Position numbers and translations under genes: made by a program. DNA of 64,000 bases from JAJDXW01 sp965202895 (GTDB lineage: Bacteria > Pseudomonadota > Gammaproteobacteria > HK1), in contig OZ241901.1 in NCBI GenBank assembly GCA_965202895.1, positions 4,774,001-4,838,000 of the forward strand. The letters are read 5' to 3'. This document shows positions 8,895 through 19,635 of the stretch, in pieces. Within the stretch, counting starts at the first letter, position 1; each line of letters begins with the position of its first letter. Below the pieces are notes generated by a model. It saw nothing but the letters and a program-made list of their open reading frames with translations, had not been told where the DNA came from and did not search any database.

Positions 8895-9055
8895 ACGGAC
8901 GGTCGGGTCCGTCCACGCCGGTTGGCGCGGGGGCCGCCCGGGCTGCCGGGGCCGTCGGAGCCTCGACGGCGCTGGCGGCCCGCACGGCCCCCGCGGCGGC
9001 GCGCCGCGCCGGCCCGAGGTAGCACGAAGGCAACGAAGGAGGAGCGGCTGCCGCC

Positions 9056-10216
9056 ATGGAATTCGGACTCGACCCGGAGCAGCGCCTCGTGGTGGACACC
9101 GTGCGGAGCTTCGTCGAGAAGGAGCTCTACCCGCTCGAGAACGAGGTCGAGCGCACCGGCAGGGTGCCGCGCGCGATCGGGCGCGAGATCCGGGACAAGG
9201 TCCGCGCGCTCGGGTTCTACGCCCCCAACATCCCGGAGGAGTTCGGGGGCGGCGGTCTCGACCACCTGACCTTCACCCTGCTCGAACGCGAGCTCGGGCG
9301 GGCGTCGATGGCGCTCTCCGTCTTCTGGGGCCGGCCCTCGAACATCCTCTGCGCGGGCGACGCGGAGCAGCGCGAACGCTACCTCCTGCCCTGCGTGCGG
9401 GGGGAGAAGATCGACGCCCTCGCGATGACCGAGCCCGACGCGGGCTCCGACCTCCGCGGGATGAAGACCTTCGCCCGCCGCGACGGCGGCGACTTCGTGA
9501 TCAACGGGGCCAAGCACTTCATCAGCCACGCGGACCTCGCGGACTTCGTCATCGCGTTCGCCGCGACCGGCGAGGAGGAGACGCGGGCGGGAACGAAGAA
9601 GCGGATCACCTGCTTCCTCGTGGACCGCGGCACACGAGGCTTCGAGATCCGTCCGGGCTACAACGCGGTCTCCCACCGCGGCTACCACAACTGCATCCTC
9701 GTCTTCGACGACTGCCGGGTGCCGGCCTCCCGGGTGCTCGGCGAGGAAGGGGCCGGGTTCGAGCTCGCGAACACCTGGCTCGCCGCGACCCGTCTCACCG
9801 TCGCGGCCATGTGCGTGGGGCGGGCGCGGCGCTGCCTCGACCTCTGCGTGGACCAGGCGGCGAGCCGCCGGCAGTTCGGCCAGCCCATCGGGCGGTTCCA
9901 GGGCGTCTCCTTCAAGCTCGCGGACATGGTGACGGAGGCCGATGCGGCCGACTGGCTCACCCTCGCCGCGGCCTGGCGCCTGGACCGCGGCCTGGATGCC
10001 AACCGCCCGATCGCGCAGGCGAAGCTCTACGCGTCGGAGATGCTGGCCCGGGTGACCGACCACGCGGTGCAGATCTTCGGCGGCATGGGCCTCATGGACG
10101 ATCTCCCGATCGAGCGCTTCTGGCGCGACGCCCGGGTCGAGCGCATCTGGGACGGGACGAGCGAGATCCAGCGCCACATCATCGCCCGCGACCTGCTGCG
10201 GCCGCTCGGCGCGTAG
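9056..10216 (+). CDS. Acyl-CoA dehydrogenase
   Basis: FAD enzyme oxidising an acyl-CoA to the 2-enoyl-CoA and passing electrons to ETF. The 386-residue length is typical. Visible are the FAD/substrate segment ALAMTEPDAGSDLRGMKT (about residues 121-138), the RRQFGQPIGRFQGVSFKLADM helix, and QIFGGMGLMDDLPIERFWRDARVERIWDGTSEIQRHIIARDLL at the C-terminus. In most members the catalytic base is the Glu of the YEGTSEIQR motif; here the same position is Asp (WDGTSEIQR). Between carnitine-dehydrogenase and CaiD-like genes it may act on gamma-butyrobetainyl-CoA or crotonobetainyl-CoA, but this is inference. ATG 9056 follows GAAGGAGGAG. Confidence 0.9.
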   Translation: MEFGLDPEQRLVVDTVRSFVEKELYPLENEVERTGRVPRAIGREIRDKVRALGFYAPNIPEEFGGGGLDHLTFTLLERELGRASMALSVFWGRPSNILCAGDAEQRERYLLPCVRGEKIDALAMTEPDAGSDLRGMKTFARRDGGDFVINGAKHFISHADLADFVIAFAATGEEETRAGTKKRITCFLVDRGTRGFEIRPGYNAVSHRGYHNCILVFDDCRVPASRVLGEEGAGFELANTWLAATRLTVAAMCVGRARRCLDLCVDQAASRRQFGQPIGRFQGVSFKLADMVTEADAADWLTLAAAWRLDRGLDANRPIAQAKLYASEMLARVTDHAVQIFGGMGLMDDLPIERFWRDARVERIWDGTSEIQRHIIARDLLRPLGA

Positions 10217-10328
10217 ACCGCGGGCCCGCATCCCCCGCCGCTCCCCTCCGCCTCGCTCCGCCGCTTCGCCCCGCGCCCCCTCGTTCCCTTCGTCTCGCTT
10301 CCCTTTGCCCCGCCTTCCGAGCCCGCCC

Positions 10329-12446
10329 GTGCCCGCCGATCTCACCCGCCTCCTCAATCCCCGGTCGATCTGCGCGGTCGGCGGGCGCGAGGCGGCCCGG
10401 GTCGTCGAGCAGTGCCGGCGCATGGGGTTCGCGGGCCCCGTCTACCCGGTGCATCCGGCCCGGGCCGAGGTCGCGGGCCTGCCCTGCTACCCTTCGGTGG
10501 AAGACCTGCCCGAGGCCCCGGACGCCGCCTTCGTCGGCGTGCGCCGCGACCGCACGATCGAGGTGGTGCGGGCGCTCGCCGCGCGGGGGGCGGGGGGCGC
10601 GGTCTGCTACGCCTCGGGCTTCCGCGAATCGGGGGAGGAAGGCGCGGCCCTCCAGACGGCCCTCGTCCGGGCCGCCGGAGACATGCCGATCCTGGGGCCG
10701 AACTGCTACGGGCTCCTCAACTACCTCGACGGCGCGCCGCTCTGGCCCGACCAGCACGGCGGCCGCCGCCGCGGCCGCGGGGTCGCCATCGTGTCCCAGA
10801 GCGGCAACCTGGCGATCACCCTCACCATGAACCTCCGGGCAGCCCCGATCGCGGTGGTGGTCACCCTCGGCAACCGCGCCGTCCTCGGCGCCGCCCAGGT
10901 GCTCGGCGCCCTGCTCGAAGACCCCCGCATCACCGCCGTCGGGCTCCTCGCCGAAACCCTGGACGACGCGCCGGACCTCGCCGCGGCGGCGCGGAAGGCG
11001 CGCGCGAAGGGCGTCCCGCTCGTCGCCTGCAAGCTCGGCCGAAGCGAAGCGGGAGCCCGCCTCACGGTCTCGCACACCGCCTCGCTCGCCGGCTCCGAAC
11101 CGGGCGCGGACGCCTTCTTCCGGTGCACCGGGATCGGCCGGGCGCACTCGATCCCCGCGCTGCTCGAAGCCCTGAAGCTGCTCCACGCGGCGGGGCCCCT
11201 GGGCGGCCGCGACGTCGCGTCGCTGAGCTGCTCGGGCGGCGAGGCGGCGCTCATGGCGGACGCCATCGACCGGCGCCGGCTCCGGGCGCGCCCCCTCGCG
11301 CGGCCGGAGCGCGAGCGGGTCGCGGCGACCCTGAACGACCTCGTCGCCGTCTCCAATCCACTCGACTACCACACCTTCGTCTGGGGCGACGCGGAGCGGC
11401 TCACCGATACGTTCGCGGCCATGCTCGGGTGCGGCTTCGACCTCGGGCTCCTCGTGATCGATCCTCCGCGCCGGGACCGCTGCGAGGACCGCGACTGGCG
11501 CATCACCCTCGACGCCTGGGAGGCCGCGCTTCGCCGGACCGGAGCGCGCGGGTGCGTGCTCGCAACCCTTCCCGAATCGTTCCCGGAACCGCTCTCGGAG
11601 GACCTGCTGGCGCGGGGGATCGCCCCCCTCGCCGGGATCGAGGAGGGGCTCGCGGCCGTCGAGGCGGCGGCCGACGTCGGGGAGGCGTGGGCCGCCGGCC
11701 GGCCCAGGGCCGATGGGCCGCCGCCCCTCGCCGCGGGCGCCGGGGGGGAACGCCGCCGCGGGGTCCTCCTGTTCACCGAGTGGGAGGCGAAGCAGCGGCT
11801 CGCGCGGGCCGGGGTTCCGGTCCCCCGCGGCGAGGTCGCGCGGGACGCGGCGGAGGCGGTGGCGGCGGCCGCCCGGCTCGGCGGCCCGGTGGCGGTCAAG
11901 GCGATGGGGCGCGGGCTCGCCCACAAGTCCGAGATGGGCGCGGTCCGGCTCGGGCTCGAGGCGCCGGCCGGGATCGAGGCCGCCGCCCGCGCCCTCGCCC
12001 CCCTCGGCGAACGCCTCCTCGTCGAACGGATGGCGGGCGGCGGGGTCGCGGAGGTGATCGCCGGGGTGCACCGCGACCCGCAGGTCGGCCTGATGCTCCT
12101 CGTCGGCTCGGGCGGAGCGCTGGTCGAGCTCGCCGGGGACCGGGCCGTGCTCCTCGCGCCGGCCTCGCGCGAGGAGGTGGAAGCGGCTCTCGCCGGGCTC
12201 GGGGTCGCGGCCCTCGTGGACGGCTTTCGCGGCCGGCCGGCGGGGGACCGCGCGGCGCTCGTGGACGCCGTGCTCGCCGTCCAGCGCTTCGCCGTCGAGA
12301 ATGCGGACCGGCTGCTCGAGGTGGAGGTCAACCCCCTCGTCGTGCGGCCGGCCGGGCGCGGCGTGGTGGCGGTAGACGCCCTCCTGCGCATGGCCGGCGA
12401 GGAGCAGGACGGAGATCAGTACGGAGATCCAGGAGACCCGACATGA
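10329..12446 (+). CDS. ADP-forming acyl-CoA synthetase (acetate--CoA ligase family)
   Basis: Single-chain CoA ligase of the succinyl-CoA-synthetase-like superfamily, making an acyl-CoA with ATP and giving ADP. From GTG 10329 the protein is about 705 residues; a TTG at 10305 in the same frame is an alternative start. It has an N-terminal CoA-binding Rossmann domain (LLNPRSICAVGG), then GPNCYGLLNY and AIVSQSGNLA. The phospho-His segment LTVSHTASLAGSEPGAD comes next. After a linker, the ATP-grasp half contains VAVKAMGRGLAHKSEMGAVRLG and ends with LLEVEVNPLVVRP. Its stop overlaps the start of the next gene (ATGA). Position between an acyl-CoA dehydrogenase and a CaiD-like hydratase suggests it activates a carnitine-related acid, in place of CaiC. 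Confidence 0.85.
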   Translation: MPADLTRLLNPRSICAVGGREAARVVEQCRRMGFAGPVYPVHPARAEVAGLPCYPSVEDLPEAPDAAFVGVRRDRTIEVVRALAARGAGGAVCYASGFRESGEEGAALQTALVRAAGDMPILGPNCYGLLNYLDGAPLWPDQHGGRRRGRGVAIVSQSGNLAITLTMNLRAAPIAVVVTLGNRAVLGAAQVLGALLEDPRITAVGLLAETLDDAPDLAAAARKARAKGVPLVACKLGRSEAGARLTVSHTASLAGSEPGADAFFRCTGIGRAHSIPALLEALKLLHAAGPLGGRDVASLSCSGGEAALMADAIDRRRLRARPLARPERERVAATLNDLVAVSNPLDYHTFVWGDAERLTDTFAAMLGCGFDLGLLVIDPPRRDRCEDRDWRITLDAWEAALRRTGARGCVLATLPESFPEPLSEDLLARGIAPLAGIEEGLAAVEAAADVGEAWAAGRPRADGPPPLAAGAGGERRRGVLLFTEWEAKQRLARAGVPVPRGEVARDAAEAVAAAARLGGPVAVKAMGRGLAHKSEMGAVRLGLEAPAGIEAAARALAPLGERLLVERMAGGGVAEVIAGVHRDPQVGLMLLVGSGGALVELAGDRAVLLAPASREEVEAALAGLGVAALVDGFRGRPAGDRAALVDAVLAVQRFAVENADRLLEVEVNPLVVRPAGRGVVAVDALLRMAGEEQDGDQYGDPGDPT

Positions 12447-13234
12447 ACCCCTCCCCCGATCCCCTGCACGTCACCCGGCGCGGCGCGGTCCTCGAGGTCG
12501 TGCTCGACCGGCCCAAGGCGAACGCGATCGACGGGGCGACGAGCCGCCGCATGGGCGACGTCTTCGCCGGGTTCCGCGACGACCCCGGACTTCGGGTCGC
12601 GGTCGTCATCGGCGCCGGCGAGCGCTTCTTCTCGGCCGGCTGGGACCTCAAGGGCGCGGCCGCGGGCGAGCCCCCCGACACCGACTACGGGGTGGGGGGG
12701 TTCGGCGGCCTCCAGGAGCTCCCCGGACTCGACAAGCCGGTGATCGCGGCGGTGAACGGCATGGCCGTCGGCGGCGGCCTGGAGCTCGCCATCTCCTGCG
12801 ACCTCATCCTCGCCGCCGAGCACGCCCGCTTCGCCCTGCCGGAGATCAACGTCGGGGTGCTCGCCGACGCCGCGAGCATCAAGCTGCCCCGCCGCGTCCC
12901 CTTCCACGTCGCCATGGACCTGCTCCTGACCGGGCGCTGGATGGAGGCGGAGGAGGCGGCCCGCCGGGGCCTCGTCAACGAGGTGCTGCCGGCCGCGCGC
13001 CTGATGGAACGCACCCGCGAGATCGCGGACCTCCTCGCCGCCGGACCGCCCCTCGTCTTCGCCGCCATCAAGGAGACCATCCGCATGACCGGGCACCTCG
13101 AGGTCGGGGAGGCGTTCCGGCTGATGCACGCCAAGGGCATCCCCGCCGTCAACACCCTCTACGCGAGCGAGGACCTCGAGGAGGGTACGCGCGCCTTCGC
13201 CGAGAAACGCGCGCCGGTCTGGAAGGGGCGCTGA
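12443..13234 (+). CDS. caiD: Crotonobetainyl-CoA hydratase (CaiD-like enoyl-CoA hydratase)
   Basis: Hydrates crotonobetainyl-CoA to carnitinyl-CoA, or the reverse. The 263-residue protein matches the crotonase fold and resembles enterobacterial CaiD as I remember it across its length: LDRPKANAIDGATS, FRDDPGLRVAVVIGAGERFF, SAGWDLKGAAAGEPPD, and the C-terminal AFAEKRAPVWKGR. Both crotonase catalytic Glu positions are present, in GGGLELAISCD and in LPEINVG. ATG 12443 overlaps the stop of the CoA ligase (ATGA), so the two are translationally coupled. With the dehydrogenase-thioesterase fusion and acyl-CoA dehydrogenase upstream it makes a carnitine/butyrobetaine conversion set. Specificity rests on similarity and neighbours. 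Confidence 0.8.
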   Translation: MNPSPDPLHVTRRGAVLEVVLDRPKANAIDGATSRRMGDVFAGFRDDPGLRVAVVIGAGERFFSAGWDLKGAAAGEPPDTDYGVGGFGGLQELPGLDKPVIAAVNGMAVGGGLELAISCDLILAAEHARFALPEINVGVLADAASIKLPRRVPFHVAMDLLLTGRWMEAEEAARRGLVNEVLPAARLMERTREIADLLAAGPPLVFAAIKETIRMTGHLEVGEAFRLMHAKGIPAVNTLYASEDLEEGTRAFAEKRAPVWKGR

Positions 13235-13456
13235 TCCGCGGAACGGCCGCGCGTGGAACACCGGCCGCCGCGGAGGCACTGCGGCCGGCGACCTCCGCGA
13301 TGCGGCGCCCGGCCCCATGCCTCGACCCCGTTTCCGGCCGCACGGAAAGGCGCCCGGCGGGGCGCCGGGCGGGCGGAGCGCCCGGTCCGCCGGCGCTCGC
13401 GAGCGTGGGTGGGGCGCCGGGACCCGGCCCGATGGCCCGCGCCGTCGGCAAGGCCC

Positions 13457-13781
13457 GAGCCCCGGGCGCTGTTCGTAAGTTCTTGATATAGAGCGTGTAG
13501 AAAGGGAGTCGAGATATTTTTTACCCCACGGGGACGGCGTTCTTCCGTGGTTTGGGGTCGGTTCGGGGGGGTTGCTGGCAGATTTCACCCCACGGAGCCA
13601 CTTGCGCGGGCACGGCGTCCTGGGAACGGCGCGTCTTCCAGACGCGGGCGTCTCGCCCGCAAGTGGGACGGCGAGGCCGTCGCCGATCAATGCGGGCGGG
13701 ACACAAGCGTTCCCAGGACGCCGTGCCCAAAAGCGTTCGCGAGAGGCGTGCCCGGCGAAAACCCTACCGCGCACATGCCTC
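13457..13781 (+). repeat. Dispersed tripartite palindromic repeat, copy A (full length)
   Basis: About 325 bp. Module 1 (13457-13607) starts GAGCCCCGGGCGCTGTTCG, contains an AT patch GAGATATTTTTT, then TTCTTCCGTGGTTTGGGG and CACCCCACGGAGCCACTTG. Module 2 (13608-13728) is a palindromic core bounded by GGGCACGGCGTCCTGGGAA and TTCCCAGGACGCCGTGCCC. Module 3 (13729-13781) runs from AAAAGCGTTCGCGAGAGG to GCGCACATGCCTC. Other copies: 34696-35005, 36293-36558, 51850-53677 (split), 63818 to the right edge. Partial modules at 23747 and 45269. Open frames across it are not genes. Confidence 0.88.
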
Positions 13782-13931
13782 AAGGCCCGGACGTTCCTCG
13801 ACACCGTTCGCCGATACCGGGTACGATGCGCCCGAAGGCATCTCTCACCATCCCGGTCCGTCCCGCTCCGGGGGGCCCGCCCCGGTTCGTCCCGAGCGCC
13901 GGCACCGCTTCACCCACCAGGAGGACGAGAC

Positions 13932-15512
13932 ATGAAGAAGCTGCTGGTCGGCCTGACCTGTGCGGCCCTGTCGCTCGCCGCGGCCGCGACGACGGCGTCG
14001 GCCGAGCCCAAGCAGGGCGGCACCCTGACGTTCTCGTACCGGATCATCGCCGGACACTTCAACCCCGCCATCGCTTCGGGCACGCCGACCGGCATCCCGG
14101 GGACCCAGCTCTTCGCCGCGCTGCTTCGATTCGACGACCAGTGGAACCCGCAGCCCTACCTCGCGGAGAGCTGGGAGATCTCCGACGACGGCCTCACCGT
14201 CACCGTCAGGCTGCGCGGCAACGCGCGCTTCCACGACGGCCGGCCGATCACCTCGGAGGACGTGAAGTTCTCCATCGAGACCTACCAGCAGCACCACCCG
14301 TTCAAGCCCATGTACGCGCCGGTGCGGTCGATCGAGACCCCGGACCCGCGGACCGCGGTGTTCCACCTGAGCGATCCGCATCCCGCGATCCTGCTGGCGT
14401 TCTCCTCGCAGCTCGGGGTGATCATCCCCAAGCACGTCTACGGGAACACCGACAACATCCGCACGCACCCGCAGAACAGCCAGGACGTGGTCGGCTCGGG
14501 CCCCTTCAAGCTGAAGGAGTTCAAGCCCGGCGAGTACATCATCCTGGAGCGGAACGACGACTACTTCCTGGAAGGCAGGCCGTACCTCGACCGCATCGTC
14601 TACAAGAAGATCTCGGAGACGACGAGCCGCGTCATCTCGCTGGAGAAGAGCGACGTCGACATGACCGCCTTCGAGTCCGACGCGGAGTTCCTGAACCGGC
14701 TGAAGAAGAACGGCCACCTGACCCTGACCCCGGACGGCTACTCGGCCATCGGCCCGCTGGAATGGCTTGCGTTCAACACCATGAACGAGCCGTTCGACGA
14801 CAAGCGGGTGCGCCAGGCGTTCGCCTACGCCCTGGACAAGGAGTTCATCGTCAACGTGCTGTACGGGGGCTATGCGCAGCGGTCCACCGGCCCGATCCAT
14901 CCCGGCAGCGTGTTCGGGCCGAAGGACGTGAACCCCTACCGGCTCGACCTGGACAGGGCCCGGGCGTTGCTGGACGAGGCCGGCTACCCGCCGGACGGGG
15001 ACGGCGTCCGCATCCGGACCACCCTCGACTTCATCCCGGCCGGCGGCGCCTGGAAGCGCAAGGCGGAGTACGTCAAGGCGCAGCTCAAGAAGATCGGCGT
15101 CGACGTCACCATCGAGGCTTCGGCGGACTTCCGCGCCTGGCTCAAGACCGTGTCCAACCACGAGTTCGACATGACCCTGGACTCGGTGTTCAATTGGGGC
15201 GACCCGGTGATCGGGGTGCACCGCACCTACCAGTCGACCAACATCCGCAAGGGCGTGCCGTGGCACAACACGCAGCAGTTCCGGAACGACGAGGTCGACG
15301 CGGTCATGGCGAAGGCCGGCAAGGAGCTGGACCGGGAGAAGCGCAAGGCGCTCTACCAGGAGATGCAGAAGCTGGTCGTCGAGGAGGCGCCCATCGCCTA
15401 CCTGCACACCTCGCCCTACCACACCGTGTACAACCACGAACGCGTCGGCAACCCGCCCGTGAACTCCATCTGGGGCGTGTGCTCGCCTTGGGACGAGGTC
15501 TACATCAAGTAG
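13932..15512 (+). CDS. ABC transporter substrate-binding protein, peptide/opine type (SBP_bac_5)
   Basis: Periplasmic receptor for a dipeptide/oligopeptide-type ABC importer. From ATG 13932 the 526-residue protein has a signal peptide (MKKLLVGLTCAALSLAAAA, cleavage near ASAEPKQ). The family signature follows in LAESWEISDDGLTVTVRLRGNARFHDGRPITSEDVKFS. The middle has SGPFKLKEFKPGEYIILERNDDY and the end PIAYLHTSPYHTVYNHERV. Length is normal for the family. It is the first gene of an operon with two permeases, two ATPases and an amidohydrolase. A strong hairpin just after its stop may favour its expression over the permeases. Ligand unknown; the downstream amidohydrolase suggests an amide or cyclic compound. 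Confidence 0.92.
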   Translation: MKKLLVGLTCAALSLAAAATTASAEPKQGGTLTFSYRIIAGHFNPAIASGTPTGIPGTQLFAALLRFDDQWNPQPYLAESWEISDDGLTVTVRLRGNARFHDGRPITSEDVKFSIETYQQHHPFKPMYAPVRSIETPDPRTAVFHLSDPHPAILLAFSSQLGVIIPKHVYGNTDNIRTHPQNSQDVVGSGPFKLKEFKPGEYIILERNDDYFLEGRPYLDRIVYKKISETTSRVISLEKSDVDMTAFESDAEFLNRLKKNGHLTLTPDGYSAIGPLEWLAFNTMNEPFDDKRVRQAFAYALDKEFIVNVLYGGYAQRSTGPIHPGSVFGPKDVNPYRLDLDRARALLDEAGYPPDGDGVRIRTTLDFIPAGGAWKRKAEYVKAQLKKIGVDVTIEASADFRAWLKTVSNHEFDMTLDSVFNWGDPVIGVHRTYQSTNIRKGVPWHNTQQFRNDEVDAVMAKAGKELDREKRKALYQEMQKLVVEEAPIAYLHTSPYHTVYNHERVGNPPVNSIWGVCSPWDEVYIK

Positions 15513-15551
15513 CGCGGCCCGCTTCCGGTCCGGAGACGACCCGAACCCCCG

Positions 15552-15599
15552 GCCCCCGGCGGCGGGGCGGCCCGACGCCGCTCCGCCGCCGCCGGGGGC
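15552..15599 (+). terminator. GC hairpin between substrate-binding protein and permease genes
   Basis: GCCCCCGGCGGCGG pairs with CCGCCGCCGGGGGC over 14 consecutive base pairs around a GC-rich loop. No T-tract follows, so it fits a partial terminator or a 3' mRNA stabiliser that leaves more binding protein than permease message, a common arrangement in ABC operons. Confidence 0.5.
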
Positions 15600-15621
15600 G
15601 CGAGCCGAGGGAGGGCGCGTC

Positions 15622-16605
15622 ATCGGGCTCCTGACCGTCATCGTCCAGCGGCTTCTCAACGCGGCCGGGCTGCTGCTGGCGGTGGTCGTCTTCAACTTCA
15701 TCCTGCTCTCCATGGTGCCCGGCGACATCGCCGACACCCTGGCCGGGGAGAGCGGCGGGGCCAGCGCCGAGGTCATGGCCGAGATCCGCCGCACCTACGG
15801 GCTCGACCAGCCGTTCCACGTCCAGTTGGCGACCTACGTGGGCAAGGTCGTCCGCGGCGACCTCGGCATGTCGTACTACTTCAACCTCCCGGTCTCCGAG
15901 CTGATCCTCGGGCGCGTCGCGCCGACCCTCCTGCTGGTGGTGACGGCGCTGGTGCTCGCGATCCTGATCGGCACGCTCTTCGGGGTCATCGCCTCCCGGA
16001 AGCCGAACGGCCTCTTCAGCCACTTCGTCACCGTCCTCGCCCTGGTCGGCTTCTCGGCGCCGGTGTTCTGGACCGCGTTCCTGCTCATCGTCCTCTTCGT
16101 CGCGATGCTGGAGATCATGCCGTTGTCGGGCCTGGTCGACCCGACCACCCCGAGGGGCACCCTCGCGTGGTACCTCGACGTGCTGCACCATCTGTTCCTG
16201 CCCGTGATGTCGCTGTCGTCCATCTATCTGGCCGCCTACAGCCGCCTCGCGCGGGCCAGCATGATGGACGTCCTCGGCTCGGACTTCATCCGCACCGCCC
16301 GCGCCAAGGGTCTCGGCGAGGCCTCCGTCACCTGCAAGCACGCCCTGCGCAACGCGGTCATCCCGGTGATCACGATCGCGGGGTTGCAGTTCTCCCACAT
16401 CTTCTCCGGCGCGGTGGTGGTGGAGACCGTGTTCACTTGGCCCGGCCTCGGCACCCTCGCCTTCGAGTCCATCCTGCGCGGCGACAACCCGACGATCATG
16501 GGGATCCTCTTCTTCTCGGCCATGATCGTCATCGTCGTCAACCTCCTGACCGACCTCGCCTACCGGATCGTGGACCCGAGGATCCGATCGGCCCGCAACG
16601 CATGA
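15622..16605 (+). CDS. ABC transporter permease, DppB/OppB type
   Basis: Membrane subunit of the peptide-type importer. It has five to six hydrophobic helices, the binding-protein-dependent transport domain, and the EAA-like loop SDFIRTARAKGLGEASVTCKHALRNAVIPVITIAG. The C-terminus VNLLTDLAYRIVDPRIRSA is typical of DppB. The start is unclear. The first canonical start in frame is GTG 15682, but it would remove most of helix 1 (GLLTVIVQRLLNAAGLLLAV). I place the start at ATC 15622, about eight bases after GAGGGAGG. A rare ATC start, or a base error from ATG, is possible. The stop overlaps the next start (ATGA). Confidence 0.85.
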   Translation: MGLLTVIVQRLLNAAGLLLAVVVFNFILLSMVPGDIADTLAGESGGASAEVMAEIRRTYGLDQPFHVQLATYVGKVVRGDLGMSYYFNLPVSELILGRVAPTLLLVVTALVLAILIGTLFGVIASRKPNGLFSHFVTVLALVGFSAPVFWTAFLLIVLFVAMLEIMPLSGLVDPTTPRGTLAWYLDVLHHLFLPVMSLSSIYLAAYSRLARASMMDVLGSDFIRTARAKGLGEASVTCKHALRNAVIPVITIAGLQFSHIFSGAVVVETVFTWPGLGTLAFESILRGDNPTIMGILFFSAMIVIVVNLLTDLAYRIVDPRIRSARNA

Positions 16606-17549
16606 GCGGTCCGCGGACGACGGCCGGAGGCGGCGCCGCTCCCCGCCCCGCCGCCGGCCCCGGAGCCGGTGCGGCGGCCCCCGGGAGCGGCGCCCCGCCG
16701 GATCGGATCGAGCATCCCCTGATCGAGTTCCTGCGCATGTACGTGCGCAACTGGTCGGCGGTCGCGGGGTTCGCGATCTTCTCGGCGATCCTCTTCTCCG
16801 CCCTCTTCGCCCCGTTGCTCGTCGCCGGCGATCCCTTCGAGATGGTCTGGATGCCGTTCACCCCGCCCGGCCGGGACGGCTTCGTGCTGGGCACGGACAA
16901 CCTCGGACGCGACATGCTGACCGCGATCCTGTACGGCGCGCGGGCGACCCTGGTGGTGGGCGCGTCGGCGGCGACCCTCACCATCGTCATCGGCCTCACC
17001 ATCGGCTCCTTCGCCGGCTACTACCGGGGCTGGGTGGACGAGGTGCTGATGCGCATCACCGAGTTCTTCCAGGTGTTGCCGCCCCTGCTGCTGGCCATGG
17101 TCCTCGTCGCGCTGTTCTCGCCGACCCTGCCCACGGTCGCCATCGCGATCGGGGTCGTGAGCTGGACCGGCGTGGCGCGTCTCGCGCGGGCCGAGTTCAT
17201 GCGCATCCGCGAGCTCGAGTTCGTCAAGGCGGCGCGCTCGATCGGCTCGCGCAACCGGCGCATCATCTGGCGCGTGATCCTGCCCAACGCCCTGCCGCCG
17301 CTCATCGTCAACTCCGCGCTCACCGTCGGGGTCGCGATCCTGTTCGAGGCGGCGCTCAGCTTCCTCGGGCTGAGCGACCCCAACGTCATGAGCTGGGGCA
17401 AGCTGATCGGCGACAACCGGGACTACCTGCTGGACGCTCCCTGGACGGTGACCATCCCCGGGGTGGCGATCTTCCTCACCGTGCTCGCCATCAGCCTGAT
17501 CGGCGACGGCCTGAACGACGCCTTCAACCCCCGGCTCCGGGAGCGCTGA
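16602..17549 (+). CDS. ABC transporter permease, DppC/OppC type
   Basis: Second membrane subunit of the importer, 315 residues from ATG 16602, which overlaps the stop of the first permease. A Pro/Ala/Gly-rich cytoplasmic leader of about 40 residues precedes the OppC N-terminal helix (SAVAGFAIFSAILFSALFAPLLVAG). The periplasmic segment contains GTDNLGRDMLTAILYGARATLVVG, the family hallmark. The EAA loop is VKAARSIGSRNRRIIWRVILPNALPPLIV. It ends with VFLT-like hydrophobic sequence and GDGLNDAFNPRLRER, the usual DppC terminus. The ATPase gene begins two bases after its stop. Confidence 0.93.
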   Translation: MSGPRTTAGGGAAPRPAAGPGAGAAAPGSGAPPDRIEHPLIEFLRMYVRNWSAVAGFAIFSAILFSALFAPLLVAGDPFEMVWMPFTPPGRDGFVLGTDNLGRDMLTAILYGARATLVVGASAATLTIVIGLTIGSFAGYYRGWVDEVLMRITEFFQVLPPLLLAMVLVALFSPTLPTVAIAIGVVSWTGVARLARAEFMRIRELEFVKAARSIGSRNRRIIWRVILPNALPPLIVNSALTVGVAILFEAALSFLGLSDPNVMSWGKLIGDNRDYLLDAPWTVTIPGVAIFLTVLAISLIGDGLNDAFNPRLRER

Positions 17550-17551
17550 AC

Positions 17552-19635
<2,084 letters not shown>

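Noticed and set aside
10305..10328. TTG 10305 as the CoA-ligase start
   Set aside because: No ribosome site; the extra eight residues are pyrimidine-run sequence and the family begins near LLNPRSI, which fits GTG 10329 better, though neither start is strong.
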